Source of the DNA: an uncultured Flavobacteriaceae bacterium | GTDB taxonomy: Bacteria > Bacteroidota > Bacteroidia > Flavobacteriales > Flavobacteriaceae | DNA length: 64,000 bases | NCBI GenBank assembly: GCA_947501845.1 | Contig: CANMXP010000016.1 | Coordinates: 1 to 64,000 of the forward strand | Direction: 5' to 3' | Shown: one piece after another, positions 45,142 to 57,070 of the stretch | How positions within the stretch are numbered: the stretch's first letter is position 1 | Layout: every line of letters begins with the position of its first letter | The notes under the pieces: generated by a model | Told to the model about the DNA's origin: nothing | What the model saw: the letters and a program-made list of their open reading frames with translations, nothing else | Database searches by the model: none | Made by a program: the position numbers and the translations under genes

Positions 45142-45906
45142 ATGAGGTTAACACATTTTATTTTTTTGTTATATATTTTCACCTTTTTTAACTGCAAGCA
45201 ACCTAAATTAGGGCTAACAAAAATTGAAGGAAAGCAAATTGAGATTACCGACACACTTCCTATTGCTTCTGAAATTGAAGCTTATATAAAACCTTACAGA
45301 AACCATATTGAGAAGGATTTAGACAGTGTTTTAGCGTATTCTATTAGCACTTATTCTAAATCTAACGGTGAGCTTAATACAGCCATTGGAAATTTTATGG
45401 CTGATGCTGTTTATGACGAAGCTAATCCTATTTTTAAAAATAGGACTGGTAAAAATATTGACATGGTATTGTTAAATCATGGTGGCATTCGATCTATTTT
45501 ATCAAAAGGGAATGTAACAAAAAGGACTGCTTATGAGCTAATGCCTTTTGAGAATAGTATTGTTGTTGTAGCAATGAAAGGTAGTCAAATAGACAGTTTA
45601 ACAAATTACTTGATAAAAAGAAAAAGAGCGCATCCAATATCTAAGCTTAAATTGTCTATAAATGAAAATGATAAAATAGTTGAAGCTAAAATAAAAGGTA
45701 AGGATGTTAAATCTGATAACATATATTATGTGGCTACAAACGATTATTTATATAACGGTGGTGACAGTATGTCCTTTTTTAAAACAAATGATAGTCTTTA
45801 TGTTTTAAATTACAAAATCAGAAATGCTTTGATCGACCATTTTAAAAAGGCAGATACTATTAGCCCTGTAATTGATAACAGATTCATTCAAATAAAAAAC
45901 AAATGA
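45142..45906 (+). CDS. 5'-nucleotidase, C-terminal domain protein
   Basis: A lipoprotein-like N-terminus (FTFFNCKQPK, Cys19) followed by only the substrate-recognition domain of the 5'-nucleotidase family (5_nucleotid_C): NGELNTAIGNFMADAVYDEAN, MVLLNHGGIRSILSKGNVTKRTAYELMPFENSIVVV and VATNDYLYNGGDSMSFF. The catalytic metallophosphatase half is encoded by the next gene, which overlaps it by 4 bases. Normally the metal domain is N-terminal and both are in one chain; here they are two separate proteins in reverse order. Confidence 0.92.
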   Translation: MRLTHFIFLLYIFTFFNCKQPKLGLTKIEGKQIEITDTLPIASEIEAYIKPYRNHIEKDLDSVLAYSISTYSKSNGELNTAIGNFMADAVYDEANPIFKNRTGKNIDMVLLNHGGIRSILSKGNVTKRTAYELMPFENSIVVVAMKGSQIDSLTNYLIKRKRAHPISKLKLSINENDKIVEAKIKGKDVKSDNIYYVATNDYLYNGGDSMSFFKTNDSLYVLNYKIRNALIDHFKKADTISPVIDNRFIQIKNK

Positions 45907-46820
45907 AACGTAGAGATTTTATACAACAAGCATCAGCAGGAACTGCACTGGTTACAATCGGCAGTTTAGGCTTGCAATCTTTCACTAATGCAGTCCCTAC
46001 AAAAAAAATAACGATTCTACATACCAACGACGTACATAGTCATATAGATGCTTTTGGACCAGAAGATGGTAGAAATGCAAACAAAGGCGGAGTTGCCAGA
46101 AGAGCCAGTTTGATTGAATCTATTAGAAATGAAAATCCCAATACACTTCTACTTGATGCTGGTGATATTTTTCAAGGAACCCCATATTTTAATTATTATG
46201 GTGGTGAATTAGAATTTAAATTAATGAGTAAATTAAAATATGATGCAGCCACCATAGGCAATCATGATTTTGATAATGGTATTGATGGTTTATATGCCCA
46301 ATTAGAACATGCCGAATTCCAATTTGTTTCGGCTAATTACGACTTCACCAATACAATCATGAATACGCATACCAAGCCTTACAAAATATTTAAAAAGGAT
46401 GGGATAAAAATAGGTGTTTTTGGACTTGGAATCGAGCTAAATGGTTTAGTTGATCCATCCATGTATAAAGAAACCAAGTATTTAGACCCCATTGAGATTG
46501 CTCAAGACATGTCTCGAACTTTAAAAACAGAAGCACACTGCGACTTGATAATTTGCTTATCGCATTTAGGGTATAATTATAGGAAAAATCCAAATAAAAT
46601 AAGCGATTTAAAGTTGGCTGCTGCCACAAAAGATATAGATTTAATCATTGGTGGACATACCCATACTTTTTTATCTAAACCCACAATTGTTAAAAATATT
46701 GAAGAAAAAAATATGCTTGTAAACCAAGTGGGCTGTTACGGTATTAATCTTGGTAAAATTGATTTTTACTTCGATTCTGATAAAAATATTTCAGCCAATG
46801 GCATATCTATAGTTGTTTAG
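45903..46820 (+). CDS. 5'-nucleotidase metallophosphatase domain protein, exported
   Basis: The start MKRRDFIQQASAGTALVTIGSLGLQSF resembles a Tat signal (RRDF). The domain is a calcineurin-like phosphatase: ILHTNDVHSHIDAFG (metal ligands), LLLDAGDIFQGTPYFNYYGGE, AATIGNHDFDNGIDGL, ICLSHLGYN and IIGGHTHTFL. The C-terminal substrate domain is missing and lies in the preceding gene, so the two proteins probably work together as a periplasmic nucleotidase or related sugar-phosphate hydrolase. Confidence 0.93.
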   Translation: MKRRDFIQQASAGTALVTIGSLGLQSFTNAVPTKKITILHTNDVHSHIDAFGPEDGRNANKGGVARRASLIESIRNENPNTLLLDAGDIFQGTPYFNYYGGELEFKLMSKLKYDAATIGNHDFDNGIDGLYAQLEHAEFQFVSANYDFTNTIMNTHTKPYKIFKKDGIKIGVFGLGIELNGLVDPSMYKETKYLDPIEIAQDMSRTLKTEAHCDLIICLSHLGYNYRKNPNKISDLKLAAATKDIDLIIGGHTHTFLSKPTIVKNIEEKNMLVNQVGCYGINLGKIDFYFDSDKNISANGISIVV

Positions 46821-47557
46821 GCCCAAATATTATCTGAAGTAAACTTTTGCCTTATTTTATAAATAGTCTTTTTGTATTTATTATCTGATATAATATACCT
46901 AAAAATAAAATAGAGTCCAGCCCCATAAAAGACTCTGTGGAGCATTTCAAAACTCCAATGGTATAAATAATAAAGGTTAACGTAATTCAAAATGGTAGAA
47001 AAAATTATAAAAATGACAGCTACTAAAAATAATATGGACTGTCTTGACTGCGTATTTAAATAAACACCAAAAGAGATAAAGGCCAATACAATTAACGATA
47101 AGCTTTTTAAACCAAACAAAAGCACCTCTGTATTATCTGAAATAATGACCTTTAAGATAGTGTATAAGAAGAATAAGTTTATTACAAAAACACCAAGCAA
47201 ATATACCCCTATTAATTTATCAACTTTAAATAACTTAAATTTAGGAACCACTATAGCTATTAAATACAAATAACTTAAAAAGTAAAGAATACTGGAGACC
47301 TTAACAAAAGTTTCATTTGAAAAAAAAGTTAAAGAAATATCTCCAAGAAATGAAAAGAATAAAAAAGAAATAAAAATGACTCCTAAAGTTTTATACTTTA
47401 CAAGATAAAATATTAAAAGTACAGGAATAAATAAAGCCATGGTCGACTTTAGCATTAATGAATTTTGGGTAAAAGTAACAAATGCGTTTATCGCTAACAA
47501 TCCTAATAAGGCACCAAAAAACATTTTATTAAAAGTAAGGTTAAGCCAATTTTTCAT
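46817..47557 (-). CDS. YhhN-like multi-pass membrane protein (1)
   Basis: The 246 residues consist almost entirely of hydrophobic segments, about seven or eight helices, with KYKTLGVIFISFLFFSFLGDISLTFF and YHWSFEMLHRVFYGAGLYFIFRYII recalling the TMEM86/YhhN pattern (small conserved D and H/E in helices). YhhN proteins include lysoplasmalogenases, but the match here is weak. It converges on the nucleotidase gene by a 4-base overlap. Together with the gene at 48124 it encloses a DoxX gene. A motif with TTTTTATCG lies upstream of both. Confidence 0.6.
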   Translation of the reverse strand: MKNWLNLTFNKMFFGALLGLLAINAFVTFTQNSLMLKSTMALFIPVLLIFYLVKYKTLGVIFISFLFFSFLGDISLTFFSNETFVKVSSILYFLSYLYLIAIVVPKFKLFKVDKLIGVYLLGVFVINLFFLYTILKVIISDNTEVLLFGLKSLSLIVLAFISFGVYLNTQSRQSILFLVAVIFIIFSTILNYVNLYYLYHWSFEMLHRVFYGAGLYFIFRYIISDNKYKKTIYKIRQKFTSDNIWA

Positions 47558-47735
47558 GATTTCACGGTTAGTAGGTTATTTCAAATATAAAAATATAATT
47601 CAATTTCAACGATAAAAACACGCTTTTTATCGATTTTTAATTAAAAATATGCCGTTTATCCATAAAATTTAATGGCCTATTGATAAGTAACCTTAAAAAT
47701 TGCGTCTAAATTTTTAGTTTATAAATTCGTACAAG

Positions 47736-48119
47736 ATGAAAAAATATTTCACACTAGCCTTAAGAATAATAGTTGCCATTATTTTAATACAAACTTTGCG
47801 ATTTAAATTTACCGCACATCCAGATAGTGTTTATATTTTTAGTCAAGTTGGTTTAGAACCATATGGCCGAATAGGTATTGGGATTTTAGAACTCATAGCT
47901 GGCATTTTATTACTTATACCAAAAACAATATGGATGGGTGCAGTGCTTACTTTAGGTGTCATTGGAGGTGCTATTTTTATGCATTTAGCACAACTTGGAA
48001 TAGAAGTAAATAATGATGGAGGTATTTTATTCATTACTGCTATTGTTACATTTATTCTTTCTGCAACAATACTTTATCTTTACAAAAGCGATATCCCTTT
48101 TATCAAAAAAACACCTTGA
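47736..48119 (+). CDS. DoxX-family membrane protein
   Basis: The 127 residues form four helices with the DoxX-like pattern ALRIIVAIILIQTLRFKFTAHPDSVYIFSQVGLEPYGRIGIGILELIAGILLLIPKTIWMGAVLTLGVIGGAIFMHLAQLGI. DoxX proteins are small inner-membrane redox-linked proteins of unclear function. Divergent from the YhhN-like gene before it and convergent with the one after it. Confidence 0.88.
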   Translation: MKKYFTLALRIIVAIILIQTLRFKFTAHPDSVYIFSQVGLEPYGRIGIGILELIAGILLLIPKTIWMGAVLTLGVIGGAIFMHLAQLGIEVNNDGGILFITAIVTFILSATILYLYKSDIPFIKKTP

Positions 48120-48123
48120 AACC

Positions 48124-48867
48124 CTATTCCATCACCATATACTTTTCTTCTTTATTCAATTCGTTCAATAACTTTGATTGTTGATAGAAAAAGTATAAAG
48201 CGACCAAGGTAAGCGTTGTAGAAATAAAATTAAGCAGACTCCTTTCTGCTATATAAAAGTATGCTACTTGCATAACTTCTGAAAACACGATACACAATGC
48301 CCCTATAAATAAGTACAAGGATTTCTTATTGTCTCTATAAAAATAATTCAATAACGCAACAGATAACAGTAAGAGCATGATAATATTGTATGTCATCTCC
48401 AAATAATATTGACTCATCCGTTCCATATTTAAACTTGGTAGTAGTATAATTTGCAAAACATACACCAAGTATATATTCAAAATTGTTAAAACAATTAAAT
48501 GAATCTTAAAATGCCTTAATACATAGTATAAGCTTAGAGATTTAGTTATTTTTATAACTAAAAATAAGTATCCCAACATAAACAATATATTGCCTCCGTA
48601 ATAATCAATATCATACAAAATAGTATTTTTATTATCTGGCAAATATTCAATTATTATCCCAAGTAAATCTGAAACTGAATAGCATAAAATAAATAACGTA
48701 AAGAATATATTTTTTCTTTTAACGAAAAACATATAAATTAGCGCTATTATTGGACTAATTAAGTAATCTAGATTAAATGCAAGGGACTCATTGCCATTAA
48801 ATTCGAAAACGGTAAATAATACATATACTAATAAAACTAAACCAACCAAGACTTTCGACTTGTACAT
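48124..48867 (-). CDS. YhhN-like multi-pass membrane protein (2)
   Basis: A 247-residue protein with seven or eight hydrophobic segments, similar in length and layout to the protein at 46817-47557: both have a mid-chain helix pair with a Leu/Gly-rich part and a final helix followed by a charged tail. Residue-level identity by eye is low, so a shared origin is plausible but unproven. The C-terminal tail KLLNELNKEEKYMVME is charged. It converges on the DoxX gene with a gap of 4 bases. Function unknown. Confidence 0.6.
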   Translation of the reverse strand: MYKSKVLVGLVLLVYVLFTVFEFNGNESLAFNLDYLISPIIALIYMFFVKRKNIFFTLFILCYSVSDLLGIIIEYLPDNKNTILYDIDYYGGNILFMLGYLFLVIKITKSLSLYYVLRHFKIHLIVLTILNIYLVYVLQIILLPSLNMERMSQYYLEMTYNIIMLLLLSVALLNYFYRDNKKSLYLFIGALCIVFSEVMQVAYFYIAERSLLNFISTTLTLVALYFFYQQSKLLNELNKEEKYMVME

Positions 48868-48976
48868 AATAGCTAATTTTTGTTATGGGACAAATATAGA
48901 TAATTTTTGATAATAAAATAGCAAAAAATTACTTTTTATCGGCTAAAAAACGTATTTCATCGATTATTTTTGTGAA

Positions 48977-51841
<2,865 letters not shown>

Positions 51842-51845
<4 letters not shown>

Positions 51846-52333
51846 AAATCCTTTATCATCCATACACCGCAAGAATAATGACCAGTACTTCCCAATGCTT
51901 CTTTTAAATGTTTAAATCCATAATTTTCATAAATATGAATAGCAGCTTTTAACTGCGATGCAGATTCTAAATAACATTTTTTATAACCTAACTCTTCAGC
52001 AGATTGCAAACATTTTTCAAACATCAATTTACCATAACCTTTACCCCTTACTTTTGGTGAGAAATACATCTTCTGAATTTCGCAAATATCAGCTTCAAAA
52101 TCTTTTAAAGGCTTAATTCCTGCACCCCCCAAAATCTCTCCGTTATTATCAATAACATAATAAACATCATTATTATTTTGATAAGACTCAAACATTCTAG
52201 GAGTTTCTTCATCGGTATATGCTGTCCCTTCTAAAGGTATTTTAAATTCATGAAAACAATCTCTAATAACCTGTTCTATTTGCTCATTATCCTCATGCCG
52301 AATTTCTCGAATAACTATAGTATCTTTACTCAC
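51842..52333 (-). CDS. GNAT family N-acetyltransferase
   Basis: A 163-residue acetyltransferase with IVIREIRHEDNEQIEQVIRDCFHEF, ADICEIQKMYFSPKVRGKGYGKLMFEKCL (acetyl-CoA loop) and CYLESASQLKAAIHIYENYGFKHL. The start is GTG at 52331-52333 (MSKDTIVIREI); a longer frame would run into the divergent LEA gene and give a hydrophobic stretch not found in this family. Translationally coupled to prmC. Substrate unknown. Confidence 0.88.
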
Positions 52334-52388
52334 TTTTAAAAGTATACATTTTGTGCAAGTGAAGATACTTAAATCTAAAAAAAATAGA

Positions 52389-52844
52389 ATGAGGAAAATT
52401 ATTATTTTATCAACAATATTATTTGCTTTCTTAAGCTGCTCCGTTAATGAAAAACCGGAGTTTTTATATGTTGAAAACATCAAAGTTCAAGAATCAACCT
52501 CTTCGCATATAACTTTTACGGCTAACGCTTTTTTTAAAAACCCAAATGATATTGGTGGCGAATTAAAAACCGACGAGATTAAGGTTTTTGTAAACGACAA
52601 TGAAATGGCCACTGTATCAACTAAAAACTTTAAGGTGCCAGCAAAAAAAGAATTCTCTATCCCTTTAAAAGCGAATATTCCAACCGATAGTATTTTTAGC
52701 AATAAAAATATAGGTGGACTGATTGGAAGCTTATTTAGTAAAAAAATTAAAGTACAATATAAAGGGGATATTGTATATAAAGCTTTAGGCTTTTCGTTTA
52801 CTTATAATGTAGACAAAACCGAACAGGTTAAAATTAAATTGTAA
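52389..52844 (+). CDS. LEA type 2 family lipoprotein
   Basis: Start at the ATG at 52389 gives MRKIIILSTILFAFLSCSVNEKPEF, a lipoprotein signal with Cys17. The rest matches the late-embryogenesis-abundant type 2 (LEA14) beta-sandwich: VENIKVQESTSSHITFTANAFFKNPNDIGGELKTDEIKVFVNDNEMATVS and KEFSIPLKANIPTD. An upstream extension of the frame to 52353 is not supported. It is 6 bases upstream of ribD and probably co-transcribed. Confidence 0.85.
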   Translation: MRKIIILSTILFAFLSCSVNEKPEFLYVENIKVQESTSSHITFTANAFFKNPNDIGGELKTDEIKVFVNDNEMATVSTKNFKVPAKKEFSIPLKANIPTDSIFSNKNIGGLIGSLFSKKIKVQYKGDIVYKALGFSFTYNVDKTEQVKIKL

Positions 52845-52850
52845 ATACTA

Positions 52851-53855
52851 TTGACTACCCACGAAAAATACATAAAACGTTGTATAGAAATTGCTAAAAA
52901 CGGTTTAGGAACGGTTAGGTCAAACCCCATGGTGGGCTGTGTTATTGTCTATAATAACAAAATTATAGGTGAAGGATTCACAAGTCCTTACGGAGGTAAT
53001 CATGCAGAGGTTAATGCCATTAATGCTGTAAAAGACAAAACCTTATTAAAAGAAGCAACTATATATGTCACGTTAGAACCTTGTTCGCATTATGGAAAAA
53101 CGCCTCCTTGCAGTGATCTCATTATTAAACATAAAATTCCCAATGTGGTAGTTGGTTGTATAGATGATAATATAAAAGTGGCTGGCAAAGGAATTAAAAA
53201 ACTTATAGACGCCAATTGCAATGTTACCGTAGGCGTTTTAGAGGATGCATGCAAAAAACACCATAAACGTTTTTTTACATTTCATAATCAAAAGCGCCCT
53301 TATATTATTTTAAAATGGGCGGAAACGAGCGATGGGTTTATAGCACCGAAAAACAGAAAAGAACAAAAGCCTGTTTGGATCACCAATAAACATTCCAGAC
53401 AACTGGTGCATAAATGGCGCGCAGAAGAACAAGCTATTTTAGTTGGCACGAATACTGTTTTTCAAGACAATCCGAGCCTAACGGTTAGAGACTGGAAAGG
53501 AAACAACCCTATCCGAATTGTTTTAGACAAAGATTTAAAACTCTCAAAAAAGTTTTCAATTTTTAATAATAAAGCAGAAACGATTGTAATAAACAAGAAT
53601 AATATCGATTTCAGCAAACATATTTCTCAACAAATATGTGATATCCTATATAAAAATGACATCTCATCTGTAATCATAGAAGGCGGGCAAAAAACATTAC
53701 AAACCTTTATAGATGAAAACTTATGGGACGAAGCAAGAGTGTTCATAGGACCTGCTGAATTTAAAGAAGGCATTCTTGCTCCTAAATTTTTGGGCAAGTT
53801 AATTTCTGAAGAAAAAATCACATCAGATATTCTTAAAACTTATAAGAATGATTAA
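52851..53855 (+). CDS. ribD: Bifunctional riboflavin biosynthesis deaminase/reductase RibD
   Basis: RibD performs the deamination and reduction steps that follow GTP cyclohydrolase II. The N-terminal deaminase domain has the zinc motif HAEVNAINAV and PCSHYGKTPPCSD; the C-terminal reductase domain shows ILKWAETSDGFIA, AILVGTNTVFQDNPSLTVR and VIIEGGQKTLQTFI. The 334 residues fit. Start is TTG at 52851. It overlaps the HAD gene by 8 bases. Confidence 0.96.
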   Translation: MTTHEKYIKRCIEIAKNGLGTVRSNPMVGCVIVYNNKIIGEGFTSPYGGNHAEVNAINAVKDKTLLKEATIYVTLEPCSHYGKTPPCSDLIIKHKIPNVVVGCIDDNIKVAGKGIKKLIDANCNVTVGVLEDACKKHHKRFFTFHNQKRPYIILKWAETSDGFIAPKNRKEQKPVWITNKHSRQLVHKWRAEEQAILVGTNTVFQDNPSLTVRDWKGNNPIRIVLDKDLKLSKKFSIFNNKAETIVINKNNIDFSKHISQQICDILYKNDISSVIIEGGQKTLQTFIDENLWDEARVFIGPAEFKEGILAPKFLGKLISEEKITSDILKTYKND

Positions 53856-54459
53856 AACTATTATTTTCGATTTTGGAAATGTATTTATCAATTTAGACAT
53901 AGAGGGTCATATACAAAACGCTCTTAAAGCTTATGAAATTGAAGTCTTTTCTGAAGAAATGATTGCTTTTAATAACCTATACGAACAAGGGCTTATTTCT
54001 ACAGATGAATTTCTTGAGTTTTATACCGAAAACTTCCCGAAGCTTTCTAACTATGAATTGATTGATCTTTGGAACTTTATGCTTAAAGACTTCCCTGAAT
54101 ATCGCCTAGACTTTTTAAAACAGCTAAGATTAGATTCAAAATACAGAATCATATTACTAAGCAATACGAACGAACTTCATATTAATTGGATAAAAAAGCA
54201 TGTTCCTTTTTACGAAACATTTAAAAGCCATTTTCATGCCTTTTATTTATCACATGAAATTCAATTAAGAAAACCTAATAAAGACATTTTCGAACTTGTG
54301 TTGAGCGAGCAGAAAATAAATGCAGAAGAATGTCTTTTTATTGATGATAATACGGATAATATCAATACAGCTGAAAAACTGGGTATTAACGTTTGGAACA
54401 TTAATCCTAAAACCAATGATGTTATAGACCTATTCTCTATTAAAAAAGATTTATTTTAA
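53848..54459 (+). CDS. HAD-family phosphatase
   Basis: Start MIKTIIFDFGNVFINLDIEGH, where the nucleophile Asp9 belongs to the FDFGNVF variant of the HAD motif, then ILLSNTNELH (motif II), Lys in LRKPNKDIFELVL and CLFIDDNTDNINTAEKLGIN (motif IV). A 203-residue phosphatase. In riboflavin-gene contexts HAD phosphatases remove phosphate from pathway intermediates; its placement directly after ribD with overlap makes that a fair guess, but not proven. Confidence 0.9.
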   Translation: MIKTIIFDFGNVFINLDIEGHIQNALKAYEIEVFSEEMIAFNNLYEQGLISTDEFLEFYTENFPKLSNYELIDLWNFMLKDFPEYRLDFLKQLRLDSKYRIILLSNTNELHINWIKKHVPFYETFKSHFHAFYLSHEIQLRKPNKDIFELVLSEQKINAEECLFIDDNTDNINTAEKLGINVWNINPKTNDVIDLFSIKKDLF

Positions 54460-54502
54460 TAGAGAACAGACCTAAAATACCATCTTTAAACCATTATATT
54501 AT

Positions 54503-56866
54503 TTAGTTAACAATAACTTTTTTAACAATTTTATTATTGTTGTTTTTAAATATCGCAAAATAAAGCCCTGAAGACCAGTTAGCAACATCAATAGCTACTT
54601 CTTTCTCTACTGGCTCCTCATTTGAATATACTATATTACCTAGAGTATCTACTATAGATAGTGAACCATTCTTATTATCTTTTATTTTAACATTTAAGAT
54701 AGAATTCGCAGGATTAGGATATACAGAAAAAATGTCTTTAAGATTATTAGTATCTACACTTAAAGCCAATGTACTTACATTAGTTAAGATGATTCTGGTA
54801 GCTACCCAATTTGCATCACTTCCACCTCGATCCGAAAACTCTAATGTGAGTTTTCCATCAGCTACATCTACTTCAAATATTTCATTAAAATAAACACCTG
54901 GAGTTGTATCAATATTCTCTAACATATCTACACCCTCAGCTTTAACAAATATATTATCATGAGGATAAGAACGGTCTCCAAATGTAATTAGTACTTGCCA
55001 TCTGCCATTACGTAGTTTTGTTTCAAAAGTTCCTGGTTGAGAAGATTGACACAAGTCCCTATTGAGGTCGTTTGTACCCGATGCACTGCCGCGATCTCTA
55101 TCGCCAACAACGGTAGTGTTAGTCCAACCGTATAAGCTATTAGAGGTATCCCCATGTACCCTATCATAGTCGGGCCATACGACAGACGTTCGAGTTCCTA
55201 AATCAAATCTAAATTCATCACTATTCTCGTCGAATAGAGAAGTCTCACGAAACATATAAACAGCTCCAAAATCTGTAAGTCCTGTTGCATCAAAAACAGT
55301 ATAATGGAAGAAATCCCTACCATTAAGACCAGATGCTGGTGGCGTATATATAAGCTCGTTTCTTCCACCAGAACCTGTACCTGTAGAAAGACTAATGGTC
55401 CCACCTAGATTACTAACTTGATCTAAAATTCTAACATCCAGCACATCATTATTAATATCATAATCGTTTGCAATCACATCAATAGTAACTGGATCGTTAG
55501 ATTGCATTTCGTACTCGTCAAAAGCCCCAAAAGGTTTCATCTGCTCTGGATTAGCAATCGGGGTTCCTGCTGAACGTTTTTGGTTAAGCACCTGTCTAAC
55601 AATCTGAGCTTCGGTAGTAGAAAACCTTCCTATATTATTATTTCCAGATCCATGCATAACACTTATGGCATAATCTCTTCCCCCAGAAGAAGTAGCTCCC
55701 GAATCTTCTCTTGGTCTATTTTCATAGAATATTCCCGAACTATTAGTATGTCTCAAATTCCAAAGGTGCCCCACTTCATGTGTAGCCGTTCCATTTGCCC
55801 AGCTAGTTGCTCCATTCCCTCCCATAGTAGCATATTTAAAAGATGTTGCTATTCTATTAACATAAGCCAAACCAGATGGAGATGCCTTTACATGATAAAC
55901 AGCTAAATCATGTGTGGTTCCTACCTCACTTGGATTGTTGTTCCAGTAATCTTTAAATGCTGCAAGGCTAGAACTAGCATTAGCAGCTGCTCCAGTTGCC
56001 GTCACTAAGTCTCGTAACGGATCTGTATTAGCATTGGTTCTAATTATAACAGTGCCAAGTCTAAACCGCACTCCAGAACCATGGAGAAAACGTTTATTAA
56101 GATTACCTGTTATAGATTGGGCCGAAGCCTGTGCTATAGATAAATCCCCATTATAAGCAGAACCAAAAAAAGACCTAGATCCAATTTCTACTCCTATTTC
56201 ATATTCAAGCACATCCATGACCGCTGTTGGTGGTGAACTTGCAGGCAATAGACTACCTTGTTTTTGCGATAATTGCTTACTTGAGTCTTTAATGGAATTA
56301 ACAGGTAATTTTATTCTCCCATTTGAGCTTTCATTTTTTGGTATGGAATGATCATGGTCTTCATACCCAATATCTAACGAACAACCTTTTGCTAAATGCG
56401 AAGGTTCATTTTTAACAGCAAAAACTTCATGAGACCTTTTATCTTTTAACGTAGGCCTTATTTCTATCATTTCGTTATCAGGCTTAGCAATGGTAGCAAT
56501 TAATCCCTTATCAGACATAACAGCACTTACATGATATTTTGGGTGCTCTTTAACATGGCCCGTGTATGTACATTCCTTAGGTTTTTCTATTTCAATCATC
56601 TTACCTGTCCCATCATCAATTAAAAACCGAGTATTTTCACCAAAAACAAGGCTTTTATTAAGTTCCAGGGTCATTGACTGCCCTAAATAAGAAACTTGTG
56701 CCGTAAAACTAGAAGGTAAACTTTCAGGAAGCGACTCAATGATTAAAATCTCATGTTGATGATTTTTTGTCTCAGAATTTGGGTTGTTTTGTGCGCTTAC
56801 GCTTAAACAACAAGTATGAATAAGTATAAAAAATAATACTTTCAGATATGATAATTTTGGCACCAT
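54503..56866 (-). CDS. T9SS-sorted metzincin-type metalloprotease
   Basis: A 787-residue secreted protein. Signal peptide (about 1-25, ending SVSAQN) and prodomain are followed by a zinc peptidase of the metzincin clan: HEVGHLWNLRH at 363-373, with a Met-turn SVMHG at 402-406. Then come a cadherin-like/Ig-like domain (about 425-535), a malectin-like or carbohydrate-binding-like module (about 560-700, ending EFSDRGGSDANWVATRIILTN) and a C-terminal type A T9SS sorting domain (about 710-787: FSVYPNPANSILNVKI ... WSSGLYFAIFKNNNNKIVKKVIV). It is exported by the type IX system and probably cleaves extracellular protein or glycoprotein. Confidence 0.9.
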   Translation of the reverse strand: MVPKLSYLKVLFFILIHTCCLSVSAQNNPNSETKNHQHEILIIESLPESLPSSFTAQVSYLGQSMTLELNKSLVFGENTRFLIDDGTGKMIEIEKPKECTYTGHVKEHPKYHVSAVMSDKGLIATIAKPDNEMIEIRPTLKDKRSHEVFAVKNEPSHLAKGCSLDIGYEDHDHSIPKNESSNGRIKLPVNSIKDSSKQLSQKQGSLLPASSPPTAVMDVLEYEIGVEIGSRSFFGSAYNGDLSIAQASAQSITGNLNKRFLHGSGVRFRLGTVIIRTNANTDPLRDLVTATGAAANASSSLAAFKDYWNNNPSEVGTTHDLAVYHVKASPSGLAYVNRIATSFKYATMGGNGATSWANGTATHEVGHLWNLRHTNSSGIFYENRPREDSGATSSGGRDYAISVMHGSGNNNIGRFSTTEAQIVRQVLNQKRSAGTPIANPEQMKPFGAFDEYEMQSNDPVTIDVIANDYDINNDVLDVRILDQVSNLGGTISLSTGTGSGGRNELIYTPPASGLNGRDFFHYTVFDATGLTDFGAVYMFRETSLFDENSDEFRFDLGTRTSVVWPDYDRVHGDTSNSLYGWTNTTVVGDRDRGSASGTNDLNRDLCQSSQPGTFETKLRNGRWQVLITFGDRSYPHDNIFVKAEGVDMLENIDTTPGVYFNEIFEVDVADGKLTLEFSDRGGSDANWVATRIILTNVSTLALSVDTNNLKDIFSVYPNPANSILNVKIKDNKNGSLSIVDTLGNIVYSNEEPVEKEVAIDVANWSSGLYFAIFKNNNNKIVKKVIVN

Positions 56867-57070
56867 GATTTTTTGTTTTTAATTTTTAGATAAAAATGTC
56901 TTTCAAATATGATACTAAAATTGTTATTTTAACGGCTGCAAATATTCCTTTTTAATAGACATTTTGTTCATTCTCTTATTAATGAATAATAATAAATCCC
57001 CTACACATGATTTAAGTATTATTCATGAAAATTTATGAAAACATAAAAACCACACTTTACTATTACAAAA

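Noticed and set aside
52334-52483. Hydrophobic N-terminal extension of the GNAT protein
   Set aside because: It overlaps the divergent LEA lipoprotein gene, and the GTG at 52333 gives the normal family N-terminus.
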